A stretch of DNA of 64,000 nucleotides from Isoetes taiwanensis (GCA_021234155.1 JAJEKV010000206.1:992001-1056000), one strand, 5' to 3'; counted from the stretch's first letter, positions 1 through 12,313 are shown. Notes: generated from the sequence alone by a model not told the origin. Numbers and translations are program-made.

Positions 1-1150
1 TTGGCTCCAACGTGCCACCTAGGCTCAAGCATGCCAAGGTGGCTCAAATATGCCACCTAGGCTCCAACATGCCACCACATATGGCTTCAACATGCCACGT
101 AGGCTCCATTAGTCAAACATGCCACCTAGGCCCAACATGCCAACGTGGCTCCAACATGCCACGCCGCTCCAACATGCCTCGCGGAGCTCTAGCATGCCAC
201 CTAGGCTCCAATGTGCCACCTAGGCTCCAACATGCCAAGGTGGCTCCAACATGCCACCTAGGCACAAGCATGCCAAGGTGGCTCAAAAATGCCACCATCA
301 GCCCAACATGCACTGGCTTCAACATGCCACGCGAGCTCCAACATGCCACGTGAGCTCTAACATGCCACCTAGGCTCCAACATGCCACCTACGCTCCAACA
401 TGCCGCCTAGGCTCCAACATGTCAAGGTGGCTCCAACACGCCACCTAGGCTCCAACATGCCAAGGTGGCTCCAACATGCCACCTAGGCTCCAACAAGCCA
501 CCTACGCTCCAACATGCCACGTTGGCTCCAACATGCCACCTAGCATGCCACCTAGGCTGTAACATGCAACCTGGGCTCCAACATGCCACGTGAGCTCTAA
601 CATGCCACCTAGGCTCCAACATGCCACCTACGCTCCAACATGCCACCCAGGCTCCAACATGTCAAGGTGGCTCCAACATGCCACCTAGGCTCCAACATGC
701 CAAGGTGGCTCCAACATGCCACCTAGGCTCCAACATGCCACCTACGCTCCAACATGCCACCAGGGCTCCAACATGCCACCCAGCATGCCACCTAGGCTCC
801 AACATGCCACCTTGGCTCCAACATGCCACGTGAGCTCCAACATGCCACAAAGGCTCCAACATGCCAAGTTGGCTCCAACGTGCCACCTAGGCTCAAGCAT
901 GCCAAGGTGGCTCAAATATGCCACCTAGGCTCCATCATGCCACCAAGGCTTCAACATGCCACGCAGGCTCCAACATGCCAAGGTGGCTCCAACATGCCAC
1001 CTAGGCTCCAACATGCCACCTAGGCTCCAACATGCCACCTACGCTCCAACATGACACGTGGGCTCGAACGTGCCACGTGGGCTCCAACATGCCAGGATGG
1101 CTTAGACATGCCACGTGGGCTCCAAATGCCACCTAGGCCCAGGAACCTGT
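1..1150. repeat. 19-bp minisatellite array with higher-order structure
   Basis: About 60 head-to-tail copies of a 19-bp unit close to GGCTCCAACATGCCACCTA run from the window edge to about 1150, so the array probably continues to the left. The first part, GGCTCCAACATGCCA, is nearly constant, while the last few bases vary among CCTA, AGGT, CGTG, CGTA and CCCA. A longer pattern recurs at 240 bp: the variant block at about 350-560 returns at about 590-800, including the same shortened unit near 530 and 775. Because 19 is not a multiple of 3, every frame reads through as a 19-residue peptide repeat. I regard the long frames here as by-products of the repeat, not genes. Confidence 0.95.
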
Positions 1151-1877
1151 TCTTAAGGTTCATCCTCTCTTTCCGCTTTACGCTGACTGTCATGAGTTAC
1201 AAAACCAGGACACCTAAAAATCAGGACACTTGCAACATGTTAGACGAGACAACATTACTATGTGACGAGCTTGTCTGTATTGCCCTCTTCTTTTTTTCAA
1301 CGAAGGCCAGACGAGATCGATGCATTATTTCATGGGATGTGGCAGATGACTGGGCCGGGATCAACTACGGTCGCATGGTTGGTTCCAACTTCACTTGGGT
1401 ATCGCACCCATTGAGCGGCATAATATTTGCTACCGCTTTCAATGATCCAATGGGGCTAACGCGTCAGCTTCTTGTTCACATTCACATTTTCAATGCTATA
1501 TTTGCCACAATAATGGCTTGTAACATTGGTCCACCTTCATGATTTGTTCATAACAACAACATGCTAGTTCAGGTGACACATTAGGGTTTTTAAGCACAAT
1601 GTTGAGGTAACACATTAGGGTGTAAGTGCATGGGGTAAAAATTATTAATTTCTTATAACCATTGAACCATGCAGCATTTCCACCTTGCGTGAGCCGGTCA
1701 CGAGGTCCGCCCACCCAAATCCGAAATTATCCGAAATTATTGTGGAGGGAGCGGAGGAATGAATGATCGCGCAAAGAAGCAGCCGGGGAGATGGGTTCGA
1801 TTGGGTCGGGATTCCACAGTTCTTTCTCCATTTCCTACTCCTTCTCCTCCACTTCCTCCACTACTTAAACTCGGCTG
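1151..1877. other. Intergenic, no supported gene
   Basis: This stretch joins the minisatellite to the next gene. An open frame continues out of the array to 1542 but resembles no family I know, and its first third is repeat sequence. A short near-duplicate of 'acacattagggt' occurs at about 1576 and 1610, and 'ccgaaattat' is repeated at about 1720-1740. The part just before 1878 is pyrimidine-rich (ttctccatttcctactcc) and could be the 5' leader of the next gene. Confidence 0.4.
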
Positions 1878-4800
1878 ATGGCTCAATCCGGGGTTTCTCA
1901 AGCAGAATTCAAATCTTGGAGCTGGGATAAGATTTTTGAACATATTGCGGGCATGTTTGCAGGGGAGGATTGGGAGGATGATCGAAAGATCATCAGGCAA
2001 GCTTTAGAGAAGGGAAGAGTTAATGGAATGGCCTTCTGAAGGCTCAAACTTGAGCATTGGATGCAGATTCCTGGGGCTGCCGTTCCAATAGGCATTGCAA
2101 GTTCTTTGGTGGGAATAGCCGAGGAGATTTCTGGACCGAAAGGCACGCCCCCATCTGTGCAAGGGCCTTCGGCATGTCCAAAAACATCAACGGGTGTGTA
2201 CAAAGAATCGCTCATCTTTCTGGGGCGTTTTGATGCGGTCGACTCTAACCGTAACAGCAGCCTTTCTATCGATCCAAAACTCATTTACAGCAAGGGGGCG
2301 AAAGGGGGCTACACTCATTTGGATTTAAAGAGATGTGGGTATGATGAGCAGAGTGGAGCATTGCTTGAACAGCTGGGCGTAATCCGGGAGTGGGCAGACA
2401 AACACTTCCCCATTTATGATGAAGTGAATTTTAGCAAGGACAACGTGGAGGAGAGAAACTTGAGGGCTAACGTGGCTGAAGAGATACTTGCAAGCGGTTC
2501 TCTCAAGGCTGTGAAGTTCCAGGATGGATGCTCTCGTTTGCCTAGCGCTGAGTTCGTTGCACAGAGGTAACTGGATTCTTTGGATTATTTTTTAACTTTC
2601 TTTAAGTTGCTAGTGCCAGTGATTACAGAGGTGAAAGTGTTAGTAGGTTACTCTTTGTTTCGAGCATTACATTACTGTAAAAGTTTCCTGTCTTTTGAGT
2701 TCAGATCTAGAATGAGTTGCTACAGATTACAAATAGGTTACTCTTTATTTCGCGCATAGTAAAGTTTTCCTATTTTTTAACTCCGGATCTAGAATGTGGG
2801 ATGTTGTAACCTGTGTGTACCAAACTTTGGGAGTATGAAATGTTTGCCCTCCAATGGGTTCCTCAAAGTGCTCCATACTTTTCCCTCAATCCATTCATGG
2901 CCAGATCCAGGGTTCCATTCTTGAGGTTTAGGTTTTCATTGCCAAAGATAAGATCTAGACCAGGGCTTTCTTATAATTTTTGGGGACTAAGATTGAGTAC
3001 ATGTACGGAGGTCCAACAACTTCGATCCTATTTTGCTTGCAAATTCCAGCTTCTAGTTGTTAAACTATACCGCCATTTATTCTCAGTATAATTCAATAGT
3101 GGTTGATTGAATCATGCAAAGACCGCTTTTACCTCGCCTAATGAATGGGCTAAAAAACTTCCATAAAATCAGAAAAGGGGCTGACCCAAAAAATGAGCAA
3201 TCACAATTGTATTAATTCTTTGATGCTTGCTAAATATCAGATACTTCCTTTTCTTCCTCTTTTAATTGCAGGATTTCGACATACTTGCACGATAAGAGGG
3301 CTCGGCTCAAGGACATGCTCAAGAAGCAGAGGCCTCAAAGAAATTATGACTTTGGTGAAACCATCGTCTTCCTCGTTGGAACTCGACGATTGTTCGAGCT
3401 AAGGGAGCTGAAATTCTGTGATCGCGTGTATGCTGCGTTGCAAAAGAGAGAGAAATACTATGAGGACCTCACCGATCACGTTGGGACTGCCATTGTACAT
3501 GGTATTGCTGTGGGGGATGGTATGCGCAAGCTCGAAGTAATCGTCAAGACGATTGTCACTCCAGAAGACACATTGCAAACAATGTTTGTCCCGGGGCTAA
3601 ACATACCGCTTTCTAATCTGGAAGTAGAGGTAAATTGATTGCGCACGTGCTTCATTTTCTGTGATTGGTCATTGAAATTAGTATTTACAATCGAGGTTGT
3701 CTTAAATTTACTTTCTGAATCGTTGTTTCAGTAGATATTTGCATTTTCTTGTCATTTACATTCTTTGGACATTTATCCAATAGGAGAAGGTCATCGGCGG
3801 AGTGTATGACAGATTTGAATGGGGAAGTCCTTGCACGCAGCGTGGGGGAGACGGAAGGTAGAGGCAATCAGTAGTTCAATTCTGCAACTTTGTGTGGTCT
3901 CCGCTCATTTTAACATGTTCTCTTTTCGCGAGGAGGGCAAGGAGGCTAAGTCTTTGGTTTTCGCGGGCGGGCATCAACAGCAGCAGGAACAAGCCGTGCA
4001 ATCCCCTGTGGTGGGTACCTTGGCACATTCAGAACTTGTTTTGTTTATGTTTTCCAAATCGAATGACGTGCAGGCTCTAGCCGCTGGCGTGAAGGTTGTA
4101 GCAGCGGAAATTCCGTCAACGCCACTACTTCAAGTGGACATTACTTAACCCCGACTGCGAGCAGTTGAAGTTCGGATGGCGGGCTGGGAGGATTGGCAAG
4201 AAGGCTCGCAACTAGGTCAACTCCACATGAACAACATCTTTGGTAGCGACAAGGAGGACGGCCGCAGAGGGGCGTAAGTTGTAGAATTAGTGCTTCGTTA
4301 TAATGCGTTTTGTTGCAACATTATTTTCTAATGCCTCACCGATGATGTGGGATGACGATGACAAGTTCCACAAAGGGGACAACATCATTCTTATGAATGA
4401 AGATGGAGAGAAGGTCGCCCCGAGGCGCAGTCAAGTCACACGAGGGGAGTTAGAGATACTTATCCAAGGGGTCACGGATAAAGCGGGACCTGATATCATC
4501 AAAGCGATGGTTGCCTATCCTCCAAAGCATATTACCTGGTCTCCCAAATTGGTACGTCCTTTCTAGTTAAACTAGGTCGCAATAGTGTTTAAACATGAAT
4601 TTTAATGGGAGCTCTAGGTTAAGATGCTTGTTTCTAGCGATCATGATTTTAATTCTAGCTTTTTGTTATGACTGTTGCAAGGTAATCAGCTTTAATACTT
4701 TCTTCACAGGTGCGCAAATGGGACGAAGATGAGGAAGAGTACGATATCCCGGTCTATCATCTTCCAAAAACATGGAAGAATAAGCTGCGAAAGCGGAGTC

Positions 4801-5033
4801 CCGCAGATTTAAGAAATCTTGCCCAGTTTGTCCTTCAAGATAGGCCTTTCGCCAACCCGGATCATGTCCTTCAGAAGGAGAAGCATGATGGCAAGTTCCA
4901 CCTGAAAAACATCAAGATAGACGAGCTCACGCACGAGTTCGTGGAGCAATGCTTGGAGTTGCGTGTGCTGCTCGTTAGGACAGATGCATGGGATGGCAGC
5001 AAATTTGAGGACAGCCAGCTTCTCCTTATGTAG
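1878..5033 (+). CDS. Unrecognised multi-exon gene, possibly decaying
   Basis: Several exon-like segments share one strand and mostly fit together. Segment 1 (1878-2566) starts MAQSGVSQAEF, is rich in Trp and acidic residues, and ends at the donor AG|GTAACT. Segment 2 (3272-3629) joins it in phase across a 705-bp intron and contains YLHDKRARLKDML and DHVGTAIVHGIAVGDG; it ends GAG|GTAAAT in phase 0. Segment 3 (3784-3857) continues in phase (EKVIGGVYDRFEWG). The middle (3930-4290) cannot be joined cleanly. Segments at about 4303-4551 (NASPMMWDDDDKFHKGDN) and 4710-5033 (VRKWDEDEEEYDIP, stop TAG) again join in phase 0 across a GT-AG intron. One in-frame TGA at 2037-2039 breaks the first segment. 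I do not recognise the family and assign no function. Consistent splice phases argue for a real, if damaged, gene. Confidence 0.45.
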
Positions 5034-6890
5034 CTTTTATGTTACCCGTTCTCCTGATTTAGCTTTCATCTTCGATCACAATACTCTCTCGAACTAGTGA
5101 TTAAGCACATAATCTTATGTGACATGCTACTTCTTTTGTTTTTGAACTTCTAAACCTTTGTGACTTCGTTTTACGGTCTTCTAAGATCTATAGCGGTCTG
5201 GATAATATATGCTTTGAATTTGTAACGATTCGGATAATAGATGCTTTGAATTATGTAATGATTCGGATAATAGATGCTTTGAATTATATATCGCTCTGTC
5301 CCAAATATCTATCAAGGTCATTTTGAACTTCAAACTTCTGTAACCAAACAGAAAAATCTCGTTTAACTTAAAAAATTCGTTGAGTATTACTCTGCTTTTT
5401 TGTATGGTCTGTAAGTAGCCATCCATATTAGGCTTACTTGTTGGCATAGGCTTCGCCGGCAGCAAACATTTGGAGCGACGCAAGACCAGGTAATGAGGAC
5501 TTCATCCTTGCTTTAGAAATCTACAAAAAATCTGCTTGCTTTTGTTATTGACCATTGCTATTTACTAGGGCCTGCTCGATTGTGAAGGAATTTGCTGACT
5601 AGGTACCAGACCAAAACATTTTCCTCCACAGCTTCTTCTATTCAGGTATTTATCGCTTTATGGTTTTTTATAGTTCTCTACCATGTCTCAAGTTATCAAG
5701 TTTAATGAAGTTTATTGGATTATAGCTGCAGGGATGGCGTCTGCGATGCCCGCCCGCGCAAGTGTTCTCATTTGTAGAGTTGGCGGCAAGATGCAAGTTG
5801 AGCGACCAAGTCTACATTGAGAAAACTTGCTAATTGGGATTCATCGACGCCATCCCCGCAACTATAATCCAAAGATAACATTAATTGCTGCGCAGAAACG
5901 CCCTCATACATGTTGATGCACGGCGGCAAGTGAAAACTTTTTGTTTCTCATAGCCAGGTGTTCATCAAAGCCAGGTAAAATTTTTAGTTTCTGTTCTGTA
6001 TATGCACTCTCAAATTGCTTAGAAATGTGGTGCAATTTCATCCAGGAACAATCATGGATACGGTCCGCTGTATGTCATCCCCAAAACTATGAGTTGACCA
6101 TCTGCCGGGTTATTGTAAGTGATATGCTTTTAATTATCGAAATACTGGCGACAATAGATATGATTAATGTGCACACATGAACTGCGCAGGGAACAACCGC
6201 ACCAAAGATACTACGTTGTTTTAATGGATGACATCGGTTCGGACATTGATGCTAGAGCATTTCAGCATGTATTACTGTGTGCATGAGATTACTACGGGCT
6301 GATTTTGCGAGAGAGCCATGAGTTAATAGTTTCCCATTCTAACAGGGCATGCTTAGGCCACAACCATCGATCCAAAAGGGTTGTCGCTGCACTTGATCGT
6401 TTAGTTTTGTATTAAGCGGTGGGAAGAAAAAAGTAAGCTCGTGAATTATGTGTATGCGCACTTACCCGCCACTAAGGCAACCAATATTTCGGATATGACG
6501 GCCTACCGAACCGTGCATCTTCATCGGAGGTAGGCGGAACACCGCAGCCAGGTCCGAGATCAAAGTCGCATGAGAAGATGCTCATGTGTCTCTTTTGGTA
6601 ATGCTCTATCAGCACAAGACAATCATAATGTAAATTATGGGCAGTTGTGCTCTATGCATCTTGTGTTCACTTTTTGTTCCATAATATAAAAGATTTGTTC
6701 ATATTGTCTCTTGCTGTAATTAAGAATGTATGATAGAATATATGTTTAGGAGGCAGAGACAACAAAATTAAAATCTTTGCACCAAGAAATATGCCACAAT
6801 ATCTAAAAAGTGAGAAGAATACAATACTAAGAAACACGTGTAGAAGAAAAGAAAAACATTAGACCTTTCACACAGAAACTGTGAGAAACA
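5034..6890. other. Intergenic, short tandem repeat only
   Basis: After the TAG at 5031 the sequence is AT-rich. A unit of about 30 bp built around 'ggataatagatgctttgaat' occurs three times in tandem at about 5195-5290. Between 5400 and 6600 there are short exon-like patches (for example near 5740 and 6050) but no frame I can defend as protein. Confidence 0.5.
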
Positions 6891-6899
6891 TCACATACT

Positions 6900-7560
6900 T
6901 TAAATAGAAACCCTTGAAACCACAATGCTTTTTAAATGGGACATTGTGTAGTATTACCTTATTCACATGTCTAAAACAAGAATATTATATCTGTAGCTTT
7001 ATTTCAGGTATTGTAAAATGGGTTTTCCACGTATAAAACAACATGCTCTTTAAAGGACATCATCTTGTTTCTCCACCTATTGCTTTTCTAAATGTTACAT
7101 GTCTAAATGCATAAAACAACCAAACAGGATTCTTTTGGACTGTTGGAAAGCCATATAGCAACGTGTTTCTTCTCAAATAAAATTGTTTCTCTACACATTG
7201 AGTTCACAAAAATGACATGTCTCAAATGCCTAAAAGAACAATATTCAACTCTATAGTTTTCTTTTTTGGGTGTTGTAAATTGGTCCAAAAAGTATAGAAC
7301 AACATGTTTAATTTAGATATAGCAATGCATACAAAATTGTTCCTCTACATATTGAGTTACTAAAAAGTACACGTCTCAAATGCCTAAAACAACAATATAC
7401 AACCCTATAATTTTTTTTTGGCTATTGTAAATTGGCTCAAAAAATATAGAACAACTAGTGTACTTTGGAGATAACAATACATGGTTTATGCAAAAAGTGG
7501 TGTTTTTCCCTTCTCCTACATGTGGCTATTTCTTTAGTCTTTTATTTATAGTGTTGATAT
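6900..7560. repeat. Diverged 120-150-bp tandem repeat
   Basis: The block 'acatgtctaaatgc.taaaacaac' followed by 'attgtaaattggtcc' and 'tatagaacaacatg' recurs at about 6960, 7095, 7215 and 7365, with spacing of 120-150 bp and many substitutions. The last two copies are the closest to each other. No coding potential is visible. Confidence 0.6.
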
Positions 7561-9229
7561 TAAGTGGTCCACATGTATAAATGCTTAAACCTACATCTGT
7601 TATTTTGAAGACAAACAACACCTAGAACCTCATAAAACCACATTACATAAAAACAACACGTGGATAAAAAGTAGCAAAAAACAATAGTCAAGAAAAAAGA
7701 CATGTTAGAAAAAAAAAATATTTGCGCCAATTTTCCACGTGTAGACCTTTTCTTCCAAAAAAACCACTGTCCGTTTGTGCAAATCCGGATAAACGGGCCA
7801 CGTGGTCTTTTAGGACCATTTTGGTGTTGTTTTTGGCATAAAACAACACTTCCGTACAACAAAAAAACAACTGTGGACCAAAAATCGGGGTCAGTGTGAT
7901 CCATCAGAATGCTCAGCTCCAGCAATGCCTTGCTCGAGCATTACCTTGCAGGCTCTTTGTTTTCTCTTCTTCGCCCTTACCTTGGCTATGGCAGTGAACC
8001 TCCAACAGTTGCTAAAGGTTTCTCCACACTCAATCTGGTGCAAAGTTAGCCTTTTTCTTGGCTATAGTGCAATACCAGCGTTATATAATAGAGCTCTGAG
8101 CAAGCGTAACATCAGCTGCAAAAGCCTAGTTACTACATCCAGATAGATACCTGATATAATTCCTAGATACCTGTAGAAACATTTAAAGTACATTATCAGA
8201 ATGAAGACAAGCAATCACAACCATTTTTCGTTAGTACCATGTAAGAAAAGCAATGCTGTAAGATAATCCCAATGTTCTAGCCCTGACAATTGCTGTAATA
8301 TTGTGAACTGTAGAATACTAGCATGTTGTGGTCCAGGATGCATTATTCAAGCGGTCAAAACTGCAAGGCCATCTTTGGAGCCAGAGTTTGAGGACGTCAT
8401 GATTTCTTTTCATTGCAGAAGTGATACAAAAGGGAGGAAAAAGAAAAAATAGAAAAACACACAAAAAACAACAGATTGTCTATAATTTGACTCTTACATT
8501 CTGCCATAGCCAAAAGCTCCATGCAGCTGAACATATTGATTTGGGGTTACAGCAGTATGTGGTGGAGGCTTAAATATGCTCCATAATATTCGATGCTGTT
8601 GCTTTCTGAATTGCACCAAAGAATAACAATTTCAATTCTCAATTTCATCCACATACGAAGATATTAAAATAACCATTTGCTTTACGGATCTAGAGTTCTG
8701 AATCTCAAAAATCAGAACAGAACATATAGAAAACAATAAATTAACTTTTATAACAGAGCAACGATGAGAGATGGACAGTCAACTCCTCTTAAATGCTAGC
8801 TAATCTGCATAGAAAAATATAATAATGAAATAGAAGGCAAAGAAAATAATGACAATTCTAAGCTGAAGAATATGCAGATAGACTATGGGAAATAAAGTTA
8901 ACCCATAAAATCATGCAAGTGCCTTCCAAAATGCCCTTGTTTGTAAGGCTTGGAAAATAGACTGAAACATAGAAGCTTTGACAAACCAAAGGCCTGCATC
9001 AACATAACTCAACAATGTTTTCATGAGTCCTTTGAGATGTGCATTTCATAGGTAATACCCCATATGTTATAATCCCTTCTTTACAAGGTTAATGTTCTGA
9101 ACTAGGAGATGAGCAAATGAAGTGACATATGGAGATTTTCCTAGATTTGGAGCAGCATGCACAGACCACTAACTGAAGGTAATAATTAAATTAAAATAGT
9201 AAGAATTCAGGCAGTGATATACTACCTCA
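7561..9229. other. AT-rich intergenic sequence
   Basis: I see no protein family or RNA gene here. The open frame at 7925-8146 begins with a hydrophobic stretch but lacks any continuation or known motif. The area near 7720-7890 reads open on both strands because of A and T runs. Confidence 0.4.
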
Positions 9230-9480
9230 GGGGTCTACATTCTATCTGTTGCATTTCTTCATACAGACTTAAAGCATGTTGTGGCTGTCCACATTCAATA
9301 TATCCACATATGAGAGAGGTCCAAGAGTGCACATTTGGGTGAATTAACCTGTTGAAAACCGCTTGAGCATATCAGGGACACTGCCACATTCCAGAAACGT
9401 TGGCACCATGTAATTTGATGGCTTTCCAGTCCATTACTAAAGATCCGTGCATGGGCAGGCATAGCAAATTCTAGTCTCGT
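9230..9480 (-). pseudogene. PPR gene relic
   Basis: Read on the minus strand, the segment gives a recognisable PLS-type PPR stretch: HARIFSNGLESHQ, then FLECGSVPD, then FNRLIHPNVHSWTSLICGY and HALSLYEEMQQ. The motif order (an L-type helix pair, a 'CGS' S motif, then a 'WTSLI.GY...AL.LY..M' P motif) is that of plant organellar PPR proteins. The pieces lie in different frames: one shift falls after SHQ and another between CGSVPD and FNRL, where two extra bases fit. The frame ends soon after, at 9230. No start, upstream exon or E/DYW tail is present, so this is a broken fragment of a larger gene. Confidence 0.75.
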
Positions 9481-10149
9481 CTGTTTCTTGCAAAGCTTGA
9501 GATAGTATTTCTTCTAAATACTGCGCAAGCATCCATAATCTCTGCAGTCCAACACTGTATTTCGTTTAGGTTATGCTCCCAATAGCAAGGCGAAAATAGA
9601 AAGTAGACGCCCGATGCAATTGGACGCCGGTGATGTAAATGTGCTTGCATTCTACACCGATTCTTCACAGAAAAAGCTTGCATGGCTTTAAAGCCACATC
9701 CCAAGTCCCGTGGAATCCACCAAGAAGAACTAAACGCCCCGCGATCAAAATTAAGAAGCCTAGTCTATGAGATCTGGCCGAGAGTAAGAGCATGTTCTCG
9801 CGAAAAACGTGGTGTGAATGGCATTGTGGGTAATGGCGCAGGAAGACATTAAGATAAAAAAAGGGAAACACTAAAATTAAAAGAGCCGAATCAAGAAGAT
9901 CGAATTAACGGGAGGAATGGTAGGGAGACACGAAGAAGGTAAGCTTGCCATGTCTAATGTCGCCTCGTTGAGTCCGATCCCATCTCCCGTATCCAATTTT
10001 TTTCCGATTTTCTAATTTCCCCGGCCTTAGATTTTGCGAAAGCAGAGATCCGATGGTGCAAAATAAGCCACATCGATTTTGATGACATGGAAATTACACG
10101 TGGATAGGCTAGAATTTGAGGAAAGGTCAGAGGCCGGTAGAGGCCTGGT

Positions 10150-10262
10150 GTGCTATAAAAAAAAAAAAAAAAAGTTTTTTTTTTTTTTTTTTTTGAATTT
10201 TCGCCGTAAACGCAAAAATTCAAAATTTTTTTTTTCTTTTTTTCGTTTTTTTTTTTTTTTCG
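10150..10262. repeat. Poly-A/poly-T foldback and homopolymer tracts
   Basis: A run of about 17 A is followed directly by G and about 20 T. After a short GAATTTT...AAAATTC stem come two further T-rich tracts. The long A and T runs can pair with each other. The frames that cross this stretch encode only poly-Lys or poly-Phe and are not genes. Confidence 0.8.
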
Positions 10263-10482
10263 CGTCAGCAATGACACCCACCCTCGGCATGGCACAATTC
10301 AATGTGGCACGCCAGGCGAGGGTCACCGCAAAACTGAAAGTTTCGCGTGAAGGTTTCGCTTACGCGAAAATTTTTCGACGCCGGAAATTTTTTTGGACGT
10401 ATTTTTGACGCATTAAACGTCAAATTTGTGCCGTATCAAACAAAAAATACGTATTACGTATAAAACATATACAGTATTGAAC

Positions 10483-10826
10483 CTATCCCTGAGCATAATC
10501 AGCCATGCTCACTTCAGCATCACAACCTTCCATCTGCTGGATGGCATCTTCCAAGTCCCCTGGGTTAAAAACTAATCGTTTTTTCCACTTACCCTCCATC
10601 ATGAAAGACATAGAAGATGCATTAATACTCGTGTTATGGTTGTGAATTTCATGGTATGCAATTGCTTCAAACATTCCTAAGAGAAGAAAAAATTTGTATG
10701 ATATCATGGTGAAAACAAAAAGAACAAAAAATTCAAACTACCTGCATTGCTTAACTCAACATCTGGTTCCTGGAGGGAAAGAGCTGTGTGCATTTGAGCA
10801 TTTTGTATGATGCTCCTAGTTGCCAT
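10483..10826 (-). pseudogene. 5' stub of minus-strand PPR gene (truncated copy)
   Basis: Exon 1 (10742-10826) begins MATRSIIQNAQM and ends in a GT donor. Exon 2 begins at 10676 after 'ttctcttag' and continues GMFEAIAYHEIHNHN in phase, up to SMADYA. The match to the longer copy at 35061-36965 stops at 10490, before any PPR motif, and the frame ends at 10483. The stub therefore carries the predicted targeting region but no RNA-binding repeats. Confidence 0.8.
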
Positions 10827-11423
10827 CAAACTGTTGTTGATCCAGGTACAGCTTTTCATCGGACGCATTGCCCATCGGAGTTAGAAGCAACCACCAGATT
10901 GCTACAAACCCAAACCACACCATAATCTAGAGCCTCTGCATACTCGAATGCCTAAAGGCAGCAGAATGAAACACTTCGGCAACCAAAGGCAGATACAAGG
11001 ATTAACCACGAGAAGAAAATTATAAGGATGTAAGTCGTCCAAATGGCAGGGTACTCAAACCAAGATGTGTTCTTATTCATCAAATTCGAGCTTCTGTCTG
11101 CCATGCCAGTTAACCAGTTGGACCATCCTCGATTTAGAGCGCAAATGACCGCCGGTTTACAGGGTACAATCGGTTTGGAGCAATCATCAACATATTTCGA
11201 GTATATTCTAGCATATACTCAAGATATGCCACAACCCCATTCAAACGAGGGTTTGCCCCCCTAGGGGCAACCCAAAAAAAGGTAGCCGTCGGCTAGCCAA
11301 CACGTAAAAAAAATTAGAATGTTTCCTATACGTATATAAGAATGTCCTGTAAAAAGGACATTCTTAAAACGTGAAGTTTGCTTAGGATAAATTCTGGCAG
11401 AGCATTTCTGCGGCTATGGCGTC

Positions 11424-11534
11424 CGAAACTCCGGCGATGGCGCCTTGTTTCTTTGACGGTGCTAGGTCTAGGTTCTTCCGAAACTCCGGCGATGGCGCCT
11501 TGTTTCTTTGACGGTGCTAGGTCTAGGTTCTTGG
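11424..11534. repeat. 55-bp tandem duplication
   Basis: The unit starting CCGAAACTCCGGCGATGG and ending GGTCTAGGTTCTT occurs twice in succession inside the outer TIR element. Confidence 0.9.
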
Positions 11535-12124
11535 ATGATCCGCCGATGTTATGTCTGCTGTTCTTTTGTGTTCCTGTTTTTCCCTAATCTCCTTGATCTT
11601 CGCAGAAAATAGCGAGTTCTTGATGTAGGCCCTGTATCGGATTTTCTTCCTAAATCTAAAGTTTCTTGTGTTCCTTTTCTTGTCAGGTTCTTGTTGGATC
11701 TAATGCACAACAGCAGCTGGTGGGTATCTGGCCTTTGGTGCTGGGAAGGGAACGTAACTTACAGATCCGAGACACAAGGGGACGGTCTGCGGCAGCAAGG
11801 ATATCATTGATGTCAGATTGAAAGAAAAATGAAGGCACAGAGGCCGAACCCACAGCAGATCCGGTGCTTTCTTCACTGCTGCAAACTCTGAGCTCGTTAT
11901 TGAGCAGCAACCTGCTAACCAGCTCCTCCCAAAGCCGATTTGCTTGTGTAGAGGCCTTCCCAAAGCGGATTTGTGCAACTGTACAGTTTTAAAAACAACA
12001 GCAGCCATTTTTCCTTTGGCAAGGCATAGAGGAATTACTCTGTTTAAATCTTTTTTGAAAGGAATCCGTTGCTGGAGCTTTGGTCTCACCGAGGTTCAAC
12101 TCCTTGGCCAGTAATGAGAAAAAC

Positions 12125-12240
12125 GATTAGAATGCAAGTGAAAATCCCAGAATGCAAGTAATAGCTCAGAATGCAAGCACAATTCACAGAATGCAAGTAA
12201 AAGCATAGAAGGTTAAGTAAAAAATCTAGAATGCAACCAC
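12125..12240. repeat. Five degenerate copies of AGAATGCAAGT
   Basis: The motif AGAATGCAAGT or a close variant recurs about every 20 bp inside the outer TIR element. Subterminal repeated motifs are common in DNA transposons and may bind transposase; here that is only inferred. Confidence 0.6.
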
Positions 12241-12313
12241 GCATGACATTCCGGAAAAGAATACATGCCATGTGGCAGCATGCTATTGGCTTATAAGCCA
12301 GAATTTATCCTAA

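Noticed and set aside
12..1023. Several long overlapping frames on both strands
   Set aside because: They encode only the 19-residue echo of the 19-bp minisatellite; no start context, family or splice signals.
7925..8146. Possible secreted peptide (hydrophobic start)
   Set aside because: Short, no cleavage-site logic or cysteine pattern, no neighbouring exon, AT-rich surroundings.
10079..10408. Frames with poly-Lys and poly-Phe
   Set aside because: Translation of A and T homopolymers.
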